Source: Candidatus Saccharibacteria bacterium UBA5150 (GTDB lineage Bacteria > Patescibacteriota > Saccharimonadia > Saccharimonadales > UBA4665). From it: DNA of 64,000 nucleotides. Shown here one piece after another: positions 33,297-40,789 of this stretch. The DNA lies in the NCBI GenBank assembly GCA_002413795.1, contig DHXS01000009.1, positions 3,194 to 67,193 of the forward strand, in the 5' to 3' direction. The notes beneath the pieces were generated by a model. It saw only the letters and a program-made list of their open reading frames with translations. It was not told where the DNA came from and did no database searches. Position numbers and translations under genes: made by a program. Position 1 is the first letter of the stretch. Each line of letters starts with the position of its first letter.

Positions 33297-33482
33297 ATGG
33301 CAGAACCGGAAAACAATTCACCAGCACCCCAAAAACCCGAAAAAGGCTACGGCAAGCGCCCGGTCTGGCAATGGGTAGTCATTTACCTGATCGTGGCCAT
33401 AATCGTCTACGGGCTTATTTACCTGCTCTTCATCCGCAAAACCGGCGGTAGTTCGGGCTCCGGCTCCGGCGGCCTCTACTAA
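33297..33482 (+). CDS. Small single-pass membrane protein
   Basis: 61 aa. A polar, Pro-rich N-terminus, then a single helix at about residues 24-45 (WQWVVIYLIVAIIVYGLIYL), and a Gly/Ser tail. It matches a type of small membrane protein I have seen in Saccharibacteria genomes, with the KRPxWQWxVIYLxxxxIVYGLIY pattern; function unknown. TATAAT at 33265-33270 and AGGAGG 6 nt before the ATG give a conventional leader, in contrast to the leaderless genes around it. Confidence 0.75.
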   Translation: MAEPENNSPAPQKPEKGYGKRPVWQWVVIYLIVAIIVYGLIYLLFIRKTGGSSGSGSGGLY

Positions 33483-33497
33483 ATCTGAAGCTCGCTT

Positions 33498-33869
33498 CTA
33501 GCTGTGCTCGGAACGAGACCTTTTGATAAGCTGGCGGCCCCAATTACGTGCCTGAGCCGGCTGAGGTACTTTTTTAGGTTGCTTCTCACGGACTGAAACT
33601 TCCGTACCGATCTGCTGGAAAGCAACTTTAATCTTACGCGTCTCGCTGTCTAATCTAGGTCCGTCGATATGCTCGTAGCCGTAGGTTATGGTTCCGCCGT
33701 TTTTATCCTCACGGTCACCCACTTGACTGACACCATCCAGATCTTTAACTACCGTTTGAGCTTCCTCATATGACATGGGGTTTAGTTCTATAGAGCCGTG
33801 GCCTTTACCGCCAAGATGGGTTTCTATTGTTAGTTTTGGTTGTATTTCTGATTCTGACATGAGGGGCAT
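33498..33869 (-). CDS. Hypothetical soluble protein
   Basis: 123 aa (115-123 depending on whether ATG 33869 or 33860 is used). Alternating strands and helices (KLTIETHLGGKGHGSIELNP, YEEAQTVVKDLDGVSQ, TITYGYEHIDGP), then a basic C-terminus (ARNWGRQLIKRSRSEHS). No family recognised. TG-TATACT lies about 28 nt upstream of the start, with no Shine-Dalgarno. Confidence 0.5.
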   Translation of the reverse strand: MPLMSESEIQPKLTIETHLGGKGHGSIELNPMSYEEAQTVVKDLDGVSQVGDREDKNGGTITYGYEHIDGPRLDSETRKIKVAFQQIGTEVSVREKQPKKVPQPAQARNWGRQLIKRSRSEHS

Positions 33870-33983
33870 ATTCAGTATTGTTAATTAAGGTTAAGTATAC
33901 ACTTATGGACGGCATGTGTCAAGTATTAACGGGTCATGCCCAGCGAGATATTGGGCCGGTTTAGCCAAATTTGTGAAGATTAT

Positions 33984-34010
33984 TACTGCTGAGCGCGTCG
34001 GTCAGCAGTA
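33984..34010. repeat. Perfect 9-bp inverted repeat upstream of the amber-interrupted gene
   Basis: TACTGCTGA (33984-33992) and TCAGCAGTA (34002-34010) with a 9-nt loop. It lies about 40 nt before the ATG at 34051; operator or attenuator. Confidence 0.5.
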
Positions 34011-34050
34011 CTGTTAGTATTCCATTATTAACATTAATCAGGGGGTGCCT

Positions 34051-34413
34051 ATGCCTGTAAGATTTGAAAGCTTGTTTGCAAGCGAATTAGTTAGAGAAAG
34101 CGCCGGAAGAATGCAACCTCCTGTCATGCAACCTGAGGATGTAGTCGAGTAGCGCGATGGCCAGGAACGCCGAGCCAAGTCACGTAGAGGAATAGACATA
34201 GTCTTTGGGCAGTTTGGGCTGCATCCGGAGGGCGATGAAGCAGAAAAACGGCGACAGATAGATCTTTTTCTAGTTCTAGGCTCTACTGGCCTTGGCGTCA
34301 TGCTGCCGGAAGAGGAAGAAAACCGCTTAGGTCAGGTTGACCGGCGGGCTACGCCAGACCGCAGAGGCGACGACCTGCCCCCTGAGTATGCCGGCATGGT
34401 CCCGCTTCTTTAA
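34051..34413 (+). pseudogene. Small hypothetical gene interrupted by an in-frame TAG
   Basis: Hand translation from ATG 34051 (with GGGGG 5-6 nt upstream) gives MPVRFESLFASELVRESAGR to residue 33, then TAG at 34150-34152. The same frame then stays open for 86 codons to TAA at 34411-34413: RDGQERRAKSRRGIDIVFGQ and onward, with a protein-like, charged composition (IDLFLVLGSTGLGVMLPEEE). The split parts total 121 codons. No start codon follows closely after the TAG. The simplest reading is a nonsense-mutated gene; amber read-through is the alternative. No family recognised. Confidence 0.55.
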
Positions 34414-34424
34414 TAATTTCATCT

Positions 34425-34501
34425 TGGCGGGCCCGACCGGATTCGAACCGGCGATCTCCTCCGTGACAGGGAGGCGTGATAGGCCTCTTCACTACGAGCC
34501 C
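34425..34501 (-). tRNA. tRNA-Asp (anticodon GTC)
   Basis: 77 nt on the minus strand, GGGCTCGTAGTGAAGAGG at the 5' end. Anticodon stem CCTCC/GGAGG with loop CTGTCAC gives GTC. The acceptor stem GGGCTCG/CGGGCCC is intact and CCA is encoded. Confidence 0.95.
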
Positions 34502-34554
34502 ATACCTATAACAGGGGTAATCATAGCAAGTTTAAGGTTAAAGAGCAACCGAGG

Positions 34555-35649
34555 CTAGACTGTGATGTAGCGGTGAACGGGGTGTTTGGCCTGGAACGGC
34601 GCCACGTATTCGGTGATGGGCTTCAGGTTGAACTGGATGTGGGCGGCGTGGACGCTGTTGCCGGTGGCATCGATAACTTTGACGATATCCAGGCTGTAGC
34701 CGGTGTTGACTACCCCGGAGACTTGGCCGGGCTTGAGTTTGAAAATGGCGGCTGTCAGGTCGGGCGGAATTTCGCGGGTGCTGGGCGTTATAGGAGCCGG
34801 GTATTGCCCGCCGTTGGCTTTGGTAGCCGGGTCGTCCGATAATTGGGTGGCCAGAGCCGCGAAATCGGCGCCGGCTTTGACCTGGGCCAGGGCTGATTGG
34901 GCCCGCTTTTGGGCGGCCGTGTCGAGCTTGGCGGCGACGGCCTGCTGCAGCATCTGCTGTTTGAGCTCGCGCCGGAAATCGGCTTCGCTCCAGCCCCAGA
35001 ATTCGCTCAGCACCTCTTTAAAAACGCGGTCATTATTGCCTAGCCGGTTTTGGCCGCGTACCAGTTTTACCTCGTCGCCGACGGCCCGGTCGCCAACGCT
35101 TACCTGATTTTTGGTAGCCAGCTGTTTAACGTAAGCGTCCTGGATAACCTGGGCCATGGCCTGTTGTTTAAGGCGTTTTAGTTGTTCCCTGCCGTCTTTG
35201 GTTCCAAAATCGGTTTGCTGCTGGGTGTGGTAGTAGTGCATGTTGCGGCGCAGTTCAAACAGATAAGCCTCGTAACGTATCCAGCCGCCGTCGGTTTTGG
35301 CGACCGGGAACGGCACGATGCGCGTTACGTCGTAGGCAAAGGTCGAGGTGCTCTGGAATTTATACAGCGCCAGCCCGGTGACGGCGAAAAAGCCCAGGAT
35401 CACCAGCAGTAGTAATAGCAGTGAAATGCGCACCACGCTGTGCTTGGAGTGCTGGAGGGGATAAATATATTTGCGGGCGCTGGACAGCACTTCTTCGCGG
35501 TGTTCGCCGACGGTTTCATTGGTGATCCGCGGCACCGTGCTTAGAGCCTCGGCCATCTTTTCTTCGGTCGGTTTGGCGCGCTCAAAAGGCCGCTGGACGG
35601 CCTTATGCAGTTTAAGCTTCTTGAGTTTCTTGGGCTTGGGTATCTTCAT
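34555..35649 (-). CDS. Membrane-anchored PpiC/SurA-type peptidyl-prolyl isomerase foldase
   Basis: About 364 aa. A basic cytosolic N-terminus (KIPKPKKLKKLKLHK), one membrane helix near residues 78-98 (RISLLLLLLVILGFFAVTGL), a SurA_N-like helical chaperone region, and a parvulin domain (SALAQVKAGADFAALATQLS, DPATKANGGQY, FKLKPGQVSGVVNTGYS). It resembles PrsA of monoderm bacteria and likely folds exported proteins such as pilins. ATG 35649 lies inside the upstream PH-domain gene, which ends at 35612, so the two genes overlap by 38 nt in different frames. The earlier ATG at 35709 would extend the overlap. Confidence 0.85.
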   Translation of the reverse strand: MKIPKPKKLKKLKLHKAVQRPFERAKPTEEKMAEALSTVPRITNETVGEHREEVLSSARKYIYPLQHSKHSVVRISLLLLLLVILGFFAVTGLALYKFQSTSTFAYDVTRIVPFPVAKTDGGWIRYEAYLFELRRNMHYYHTQQQTDFGTKDGREQLKRLKQQAMAQVIQDAYVKQLATKNQVSVGDRAVGDEVKLVRGQNRLGNNDRVFKEVLSEFWGWSEADFRRELKQQMLQQAVAAKLDTAAQKRAQSALAQVKAGADFAALATQLSDDPATKANGGQYPAPITPSTREIPPDLTAAIFKLKPGQVSGVVNTGYSLDIVKVIDATGNSVHAAHIQFNLKPITEYVAPFQAKHPVHRYITV

Positions 35650-36205
35650 TGTCCTTGCTTTGGTTCCTGGCTGAGCCGGCCGGATACTGATTGGTAGTGA
35701 TTTCTTCATCGCGCAGAATGCCGAGGATTCTCTTCTGGATCTGCGCCGGATGGTGCAGGTCGTGAAGGATCAGGTCTCCCACGTAGGTCTGCATCTTTAT
35801 TGTACCAAATCCCAGCAGTGTTTCCTGTAGGCCGGCGACTTCATAATTAATGGCCTGAATCTGGGCCAGCCCTATGTCGGCCACCGCCCGGTGGAATAAT
35901 CGCTTTTGGGTAATTTGGATGAAGCGCTGGTCGGTAACGATAAAGACGCTGAAGTACCAGCTGATCCAGCTGGGCAATAGCACCAGGGCGCCGAGCACGA
36001 AGCCGGCCGCCAGGCCGCCGAAGAAAACGCCAAAGCCCAGGTCTGGCTTGACGGCCGCCGGCAGGACGCCTAACAGAGGTCCAAGCATGGCCAGAATCAG
36101 GCCGTTGCGCATAACTATCGGGTGGCGTCGGAACACGAACAGCACATTTTCGTCGTCGAGCTGGTCTTCAAAATATTTATCGGCTTTTTGTTTAGCTTCC
36201 GCCAT
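35612..36205 (-). CDS. Bacterial PH-domain (YdbS/DUF304-like) membrane protein
   Basis: 197 aa. Two hydrophobic helices near residues 32-78, then a bPH2-type domain (YFSVFIVTDQRFIQITQKRL, FHRAVADIGLAQIQAINYEV, GFGTIKMQTYVGD). Members are membrane-associated proteins of unknown role. The C-terminus is polar and its coding DNA also encodes the start of the foldase gene in another frame. TGG-TAAAAT lies 6 nt before the ATG and directly beside the 3' end of tRNA-Arg, predicting a leaderless transcript. Confidence 0.8.
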   Translation of the reverse strand: MAEAKQKADKYFEDQLDDENVLFVFRRHPIVMRNGLILAMLGPLLGVLPAAVKPDLGFGVFFGGLAAGFVLGALVLLPSWISWYFSVFIVTDQRFIQITQKRLFHRAVADIGLAQIQAINYEVAGLQETLLGFGTIKMQTYVGDLILHDLHHPAQIQKRILGILRDEEITTNQYPAGSARNQSKDNEDTQAQETQEA

Positions 36206-36211
36206 ACGCTC

Positions 36212-36217
36212 ATTTTA
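36212..36217 (-). promoter_or_regulatory. -10 box of the PH-domain gene, leaderless
   Basis: Extended -10 TGG-TAAAAT, 6 nt before the ATG at 36205. Only 6 bp separate it from the tRNA-Arg 3' end. Confidence 0.5.
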
Positions 36218-36223
36218 CCATTG

Positions 36224-36298
36224 TGGCGCCCCCAGAAGGATTCGAACCTCCAGCTTCTCCTTAGGACGGAGCTATTTTATCCATTGAACTATGGGGGC
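36224..36298 (-). tRNA. tRNA-Arg (anticodon CCT)
   Basis: 75 nt on the minus strand, GCCCCCATAGTTCAATGG at the 5' end. The anticodon loop GTCCTAA gives CCT. Acceptor GCCCCCA/TGGGGGC, T arm TGGAGGTTCGAATCCTTC, CCA encoded. Confidence 0.95.
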
Positions 36299-36347
36299 GT
36301 AATAAGTATTGTACTTTAACTTCGATATAAAAAATTCACTGCCCATG

Positions 36348-36416
36348 CATAAAACATACATAAGTAATGCATGATATGTATGTTTTATGGGGCAGTTATG
36401 TATGGCTTATGTAGGT
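36348..36416. promoter_or_regulatory. Large palindrome and TTATGTAGGT box, related to the RHH operator
   Basis: CATAAAACATACATA (36348-36362) and TATGTATGTTTTATG (36375-36389) form a perfect 15-bp inverted repeat around ATGCAT. TTATGTAGGT follows at 36407-36416, identical to the right arm of the operator at 10649-10658, and ACATAAAAC-TACATA is shared with one difference. It lies between ndk and tRNA-Arg with no gene. Likely a protein-binding site; a terminator for ndk is less likely because no T-run follows directly. Confidence 0.55.
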
Positions 36417-36448
36417 AGTCAGGAATTTGATGTGCACAAAGCGCTGCT

Positions 36449-36913
36449 TTATGTGCGTTCTGAGTCTTCGTATATATGGACGTATTCGGACTTGTCGTAG
36501 CTGAATAATTCTTCTTCTTTGAAGAAGCTGGCGACCTCGGCTTGGCCGGTGGCGGCCGAGTCGGAAGCGTGTATCAGGTTGCGGCCGGCGCCGATGGCCA
36601 GGTCTCCCCTGATAGAACCGGGATCGGCCTGGCGCGGATTCGTAGCCCCGACCAGGTTGCGGACCGATTCCACGCACTCAAAACCTTCCCAGGCCATCAG
36701 CACAACCGGCGAACTCTTCATAAATTGTTCAAGCCCGGCGTAGAAGTCTTTGTCGACATGCTCGGCGTAGTGACTGCGCAGCATGGCCTCGTCCAGGCTG
36801 GCCATTTTCATGCCTACCAGCTTAAGGCCCTTTTGTTCGAGTCGGGAGATAATTTCGCCGATGAGGCCGCGCTGGACGGCGTCGGGTTTGGCGATAATCA
36901 GGGTTCTTTCCAT
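36449..36913 (-). CDS. ndk: Nucleoside diphosphate kinase
   Basis: 154 aa. NDK transfers phosphate between NTPs and NDPs. ERTLIIAKPDAVQRGLIGEI is the family start, then HYAEHVDKDFYAGLEQFMKS and VRNLVGATNPRQADPGSIRG. The catalytic histidine is in NLIHASDS (NxxHgSDS). The reading frame extends upstream to 37042, but ATG 36913 gives the normal N-terminus and is directly preceded by the promoter TTGGAA-17-TATAAT. Divergent from xerD, with 55 bp between starts. Confidence 0.96.
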   Translation of the reverse strand: MERTLIIAKPDAVQRGLIGEIISRLEQKGLKLVGMKMASLDEAMLRSHYAEHVDKDFYAGLEQFMKSSPVVLMAWEGFECVESVRNLVGATNPRQADPGSIRGDLAIGAGRNLIHASDSAATGQAEVASFFKEEELFSYDKSEYVHIYEDSERT

Positions 36914-36920
36914 TAGCGAA

Positions 36921-36962
36921 ATTATAACAGAGACAGGCGCGGCTTCCAATATGTCGTACAAT
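36921..36962. promoter_or_regulatory. Divergent leaderless promoters of ndk and xerD
   Basis: Minus strand: -35 TTGGAA (36944-36949), 17-bp spacer, extended -10 TGT-TATAAT (hexamer 36921-36926), then 7 nt to the ndk ATG at 36913. Plus strand: TACAAT at 36957-36962, 6 nt before the xerD ATG at 36969. The two promoters sit back to back in 55 bp. Confidence 0.65.
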
Positions 36963-36968
36963 GTACTT

Positions 36969-37877
36969 ATGCTATTCGCTAAAGCCAAAACCGACTTCCT
37001 GGAATATCTGGAAATCGAGCAGAACCGCTCGCAGAAAACCATCCAGAATTATGACCATTACCTGACCCGGCTGATCGATTTTGCCGGTGATATCAAGGTG
37101 AGCGAGATTGACCCGGAGTTGATCCGCAAGTGGCGGCTGTGGCTGAACCGCCTGGGCACCAACACCTCGGACGAGCTGGGTAAGACAACTCAGAACTACC
37201 ACCTGATCGCCCTGCGCAGTTTCCTTAAATATTGTGCGAAGCGCGATATCCCCGCCCTGACGGCCGATAAGATCGAGTTGGCCCGCACCAAACGCAAACA
37301 GGTAACTTTCCTGAACGAAGATGAATTAGCCCGCATTTTTGAACAGCCGGATACCGCCAGCTTGGCCGGTTTGCGCGACCGGGCCATTCTTGAACTACTA
37401 TTCAGCTCGGGCCTGCGCGTCAGCGAGCTGGTCGGGCTGGACCGCGACCATATTAACCTGAAGCGCCGCGAATTCATGGTCCGCGGCAAAGGCCAGAAAG
37501 ACCGGCCGATCTTCATCAGCGCCCAGGCGGCCGACTGGATCGAACAATATCTGGGTAGGCGGCAGGACAAGGCGCGGCCTTTGTTTATTCGCTACAGCGG
37601 CACCAAGGCGGTTGATACGTCGGGCAACTTCCAGCGGCTGACGGCCCGCAGTATCCAGCGGCTGGTAGCCCGCTATGCCCTGCTGGCCGGTATTACCAAG
37701 CATGTCAGCCCGCACACCATGCGGCACTCCTTTGCTACCGATCTGTTAATGAACGGCGCCGATCTGCGCTCGGTGCAGGCCATGCTGGGCCACAGCAACA
37801 TCGCTACCACCCAAATTTATACGCATGTTACCGACCCGCACCTGCGGGCCATCCACGAAAAGTTTCACCGCAAGTAG
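36969..37877 (+). CDS. xerD: XerC/XerD-type tyrosine recombinase
   Basis: 302 aa, the normal Xer length. N-terminal SAM-like domain (FLEYLEIEQNRSQKTIQNYD). Catalytic set: Arg in SSGLRVSELVGL, Lys in VRGKGQKDRPI, SPHTMRHSFATDL (HxxR), LGHSNIATTQIYTHV (His and Tyr). It is probably the chromosome-dimer-resolution recombinase, and perhaps the only Xer protein, as is common in small genomes. The start at ATG 36969 is favoured over the upstream frame by the Xer N-terminus and the TACAAT box 6 nt upstream. Confidence 0.9.
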   Translation: MLFAKAKTDFLEYLEIEQNRSQKTIQNYDHYLTRLIDFAGDIKVSEIDPELIRKWRLWLNRLGTNTSDELGKTTQNYHLIALRSFLKYCAKRDIPALTADKIELARTKRKQVTFLNEDELARIFEQPDTASLAGLRDRAILELLFSSGLRVSELVGLDRDHINLKRREFMVRGKGQKDRPIFISAQAADWIEQYLGRRQDKARPLFIRYSGTKAVDTSGNFQRLTARSIQRLVARYALLAGITKHVSPHTMRHSFATDLLMNGADLRSVQAMLGHSNIATTQIYTHVTDPHLRAIHEKFHRK

Positions 37878-38990
37878 TTATTGGCCCGGGCAGGCGTCAG
37901 CCGTTGAACCCGGGAAAACCTGGATCTGTTTGCAGATGTTCTGGCCGGCTTCCAGGCTGTAATCGGGGTGCAGGTAGCCGTCGCGGACCGGCAGGCGCAC
38001 CTGAATACGCCTTAAAACGTCCTGCGACTTGCCGGTTGAATCGATTAAGGTTTGGGCGTGCTTAATGGCCAGCTGGTCGGCCGCTACGGTTGAAGCATGG
38101 CCGCCGCTATCCCTGAAAACGCTGATCGACACCTTGGAATCGTGATAAATCGACCGTAGATCCACTAATATGCTTGTGGTGTTCAGCCCGGTAATGTTCA
38201 CCGCGCAATTGAGCGGTTTGCGGTCGGCCTTACAGCTGCCGGCCAGAATCGGGCCGTTGCTGTCGTTGCTTAAATAAGCTTTGTAGTTATAGGTGACGGG
38301 ATCCGACGAGCTGTTGATCGGGTATACGAAGGCTTGCATGGCAAATTTGCTGGTCAGGCCAACAGCGCCAGAGGTGGAATCCAGCGAGGTTACGCTGAAC
38401 CGGAGCACGCCCGTAGCGCTGGTCCAGTCTGCCAGCGGCGGCAATTTAGTGGGGTTGGCGGTGTAGTCGCTGTTATCGGCAAAGGTAGAGCCACCATCGC
38501 GGGCTTGCCAGTTGATCTGGATGGTACCGATAGGAGTGTCAGCCAGAGTGGACGGGTCGCCACCGGTGATGGTGGTGACTTTGGACTGGTCGTTATTGAC
38601 CGAGCCGTACTCCACAGTCGGCGGATTCGGATTAATCAACAGGCAGCTGAAAGTAGTATCAGAGTTGCCTACCTGATTACTCTTAAGAAAAGCCGCGCCG
38701 ATCCTTTGATCGGCAGGCAAGGCATTGATGTCACCGTCGCTCAGCACCCCGCAGTCCTTTTTTTCGGACGTGAAGCCGGCCGTAATAGCCTTGGTAGCCG
38801 TATTAACACCTGATTCGGCGGCGTAATAAGCCTGCTGGCTCAGTTGTTTGTCCAGAGCCTGGCGCTGGTTGTCGCGCATCAGCTGGGCAAAACCGACCGT
38901 AATCAGGCTGAGCACCACTAATAAAACAATGGCGATAATAATCGCCGCGAAGCCCTGCTGGTTGCCAGCCATTTGACGTCTCTTAACCAT
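37878..38990 (-). CDS. PilX-like minor pilin or pilus-assembly protein
   Basis: About 370 aa. A short basic leader (VKRRQMAGNQQG), then FAAIIIAIVLLVVLSLITVG and an amphipathic extension (QLSQQAYYAAESGVNTATKA), which is the PilX_N arrangement. The Glu at position 5 of canonical prepilins is absent, as in many PilX/GspK proteins. The rest is a long beta-rich extracellular part with paired cysteines. TG-TACAAT lies 6 nt before ATG 38990, so a leaderless start is preferred over the TTG at 39005 that overlaps the previous stop. Probably part of the tip-initiation complex of the pilus. Confidence 0.72.
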   Translation of the reverse strand: MVKRRQMAGNQQGFAAIIIAIVLLVVLSLITVGFAQLMRDNQRQALDKQLSQQAYYAAESGVNTATKAITAGFTSEKKDCGVLSDGDINALPADQRIGAAFLKSNQVGNSDTTFSCLLINPNPPTVEYGSVNNDQSKVTTITGGDPSTLADTPIGTIQINWQARDGGSTFADNSDYTANPTKLPPLADWTSATGVLRFSVTSLDSTSGAVGLTSKFAMQAFVYPINSSSDPVTYNYKAYLSNDSNGPILAGSCKADRKPLNCAVNITGLNTTSILVDLRSIYHDSKVSISVFRDSGGHASTVAADQLAIKHAQTLIDSTGKSQDVLRRIQVRLPVRDGYLHPDYSLEAGQNICKQIQVFPGSTADACPGQ

Positions 38991-39004
38991 GAGCTTATTG
39001 TACA

Positions 39005-39736
39005 TTAATTTAGCCGCCTTGTAGCCGAGGTGGATATTTCGGACACGGCGCAGTATTGGGTGCCCCGGTCACCGCTGCAGGTGGAATGACCGGGTTGAGC
39101 GCCGCTGTCGCCCTGGGTATTAACCAGATCGTCATCGCCATAAGCCATCCAAACGTCAATATTATAGATACCGCTGGCGGCCGGTGTCTGTTCAACCTTG
39201 AATCTTGTCAGGCGGACGTTGTGCGGCACCATTTCATAACCATCCCCGGAGGACTGAGAATCATTGGGCGCGCCGGGATCTAACAACTTGAGCGGCGGGC
39301 ACTTATCGGTGGTTTTCATGGTATCACGCCATAAAACGTGGTAAGACTCGTGATAAGTGTCGTCATTACGGGGGCTATCGCTTAACTTATGGCCCAGAAT
39401 ATAGCTGTAGCGCACTTTGCCTATACAGTACGAATAAACCGGTACCTCGCCGGGGGTTACTTGGGTGTAACAGGTTGTTTTGGGCGATGGCGTGCCACAG
39501 CCGCCGGCCGGTGCCTGGCCGCTAAACTCTAATGTCCCGGTTAAATCGGCCGTTACGCTGCGGGTGGCGTCCTGAATTTTGCTGGCATTAACACCCTTAC
39601 TGTATAAATTGCCGATCTGAATCAAAATAACACTGCTCATAACCAGCAAAACCGACAGCACCGACAGGGCTATCATTAGCTCAACGATCGTAAAGCCGGC
39701 TTGTTGGCTGTTTTTGTTAGTTTTGTGGTCCCACAT
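39005..39736 (-). CDS. PilW-like minor pilin
   Basis: About 243 aa. The prepilin motif QQAG-FTIVELMIALSVLSVL has the peptidase cleavage site after Gly and the Glu at mature position 5. The head domain has cysteine pairs (GGCGTPSPKTTC, SGDRGTQYCA). Several starts are possible (39784, 39754, 39748, 39736); I use 39736, which gives a 14-residue leader. It ends where the PilX-like gene begins, so the two form one unit of minor pilins. Confidence 0.75.
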   Translation of the reverse strand: MWDHKTNKNSQQAGFTIVELMIALSVLSVLLVMSSVILIQIGNLYSKGVNASKIQDATRSVTADLTGTLEFSGQAPAGGCGTPSPKTTCYTQVTPGEVPVYSYCIGKVRYSYILGHKLSDSPRNDDTYHESYHVLWRDTMKTTDKCPPLKLLDPGAPNDSQSSGDGYEMVPHNVRLTRFKVEQTPAASGIYNIDVWMAYGDDDLVNTQGDSGAQPGHSTCSGDRGTQYCAVSEISTSATRRLN

Positions 39737-39832
39737 AAGCGTTAGCATTCCCATCCTACTGTATAGTATCGGCCAGCTGATCACAAGAGTTACGACCCGT
39801 GTTATCGCTTGTGGTTAACCGAGATACCGTGA

Positions 39833-39838
39833 TACATT
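39833..39838 (+). promoter_or_regulatory. -10 box, leaderless
   Basis: Extended -10 TGA-TACATT, 7 nt before the ATG at 39846. A TTGTGG hexamer lies 18 bp upstream. Confidence 0.5.
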
Positions 39839-39845
39839 AGAGCGG

Positions 39846-40334
39846 ATGGCACGCAGAGGTAAACTACCTTCCCTGAAGAGGCTTAAAGAAGATCGGATGT
39901 ACCGGCCGGTCTATATCGTTCTGGGCGTTATCATTATTGTTGTTTTAGTGGTTATGATTTACCCCGCTAAGAACAATTCGCCCTCCAAAAAGCTGCCCGA
40001 TCAGGCTGAACTGCGCCGGCTGGCCAGTATCCCGCCCAAAGACAGCCCTACCGTCGTGGTCAGACACCTGAAAGACTACACCAACAAAGAGGTCACGCTG
40101 CGCGGCCGCTTCATCAGCATTCAAGGGATTGACCAGTACTACATTGTCGGCCTCGATAAGACCACCGCCTCTACCCTGGCCGTGGATTTTAGCAAATCCG
40201 GGCTGGACCCGACCAAATACGTTACGGTGTTGTCAAACACCGGTACCAGCGGCTCTAAAGGTCCCTACACCGTCAAAGGCCTGGTAAAAGTTACCGACAA
40301 CGTGCCGGTGCTGGTCGTGGAGTCGGTCAAATAA
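39846..40334 (+). CDS. Membrane-anchored hypothetical protein, paralogue A
   Basis: 162 aa. One transmembrane helix near residues 21-41 (VYIVLGVIIIVVLVVMIYPA), then a soluble, probably extracytoplasmic domain of short beta strands (NKEVTLRGRFISIQGIDQYY, LAVDFSKSGLDPTKYVTVLS, GPYTVKGLVKVTDNVPVLVV) that looks like an OB-type barrel. The next gene encodes a protein with the same plan and sequence (YYIVGLDK/YYVIDPED; DFSKSGLDPTKY/DFSTSDLNPDKY), so the pair arose by duplication. The stop overlaps the next start (TAATG). It sits between divergent pilin genes on the other strand. Confidence 0.7.
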   Translation: MARRGKLPSLKRLKEDRMYRPVYIVLGVIIIVVLVVMIYPAKNNSPSKKLPDQAELRRLASIPPKDSPTVVVRHLKDYTNKEVTLRGRFISIQGIDQYYIVGLDKTTASTLAVDFSKSGLDPTKYVTVLSNTGTSGSKGPYTVKGLVKVTDNVPVLVVESVK

Positions 40335-40789
40335 TGATCAGCCGCCGCCTGGTGGTAGCTCTTATAGTGTTCATCGTGCTGGCCGTTGGTGCTTTCGCGG
40401 CGCTCAGCCTGACTCCTAAGTCTAAGCCGGCTGGCTCAACAAAAAGCACATCGAATACCATTAAATATCCTGCCCCTGTTAGTCCAACGGCCATTCTTAA
40501 GAACCACCTGCCTGAAAATATTGGCAAAAACATAGCCGTTAAGGGGTACGTTGTGTCACCGAAAGGTTCTCACAAATACTATGTTATAGACCCCGAGGAT
40601 AAGCCCTCCGGCGCCCTACTGCTTGATTTCAGTACATCGGACCTCAACCCGGATAAATACGCCAGCGTAATAGAAGCTACTTCCTCTCCCAAAAACTCCG
40701 TCTTAGCAGCCAAAGGTAAGCGCACGCTTCAAGGTGTGCTGCAATCAGAAACTAACAGCCCGGCCCTTCTGGTCAGATCTATATACTAG
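40334..40789 (+). CDS. Membrane-anchored hypothetical protein, paralogue B
   Basis: 151 aa. N-terminal helix (RRLVVALIVFIVLAVGAFAA) and the same OB-like domain as its upstream paralogue (NIAVKGYVVSPKGSHKYYVI, LLLDFSTSDLNPDKYASVIE, KRTLQGVLQSETNSPALLVR). Translationally coupled to paralogue A. Function unknown; the location within the pilin cluster suggests, without proof, a role in pilus biogenesis. Confidence 0.7.
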   Translation: MISRRLVVALIVFIVLAVGAFAALSLTPKSKPAGSTKSTSNTIKYPAPVSPTAILKNHLPENIGKNIAVKGYVVSPKGSHKYYVIDPEDKPSGALLLDFSTSDLNPDKYASVIEATSSPKNSVLAAKGKRTLQGVLQSETNSPALLVRSIY

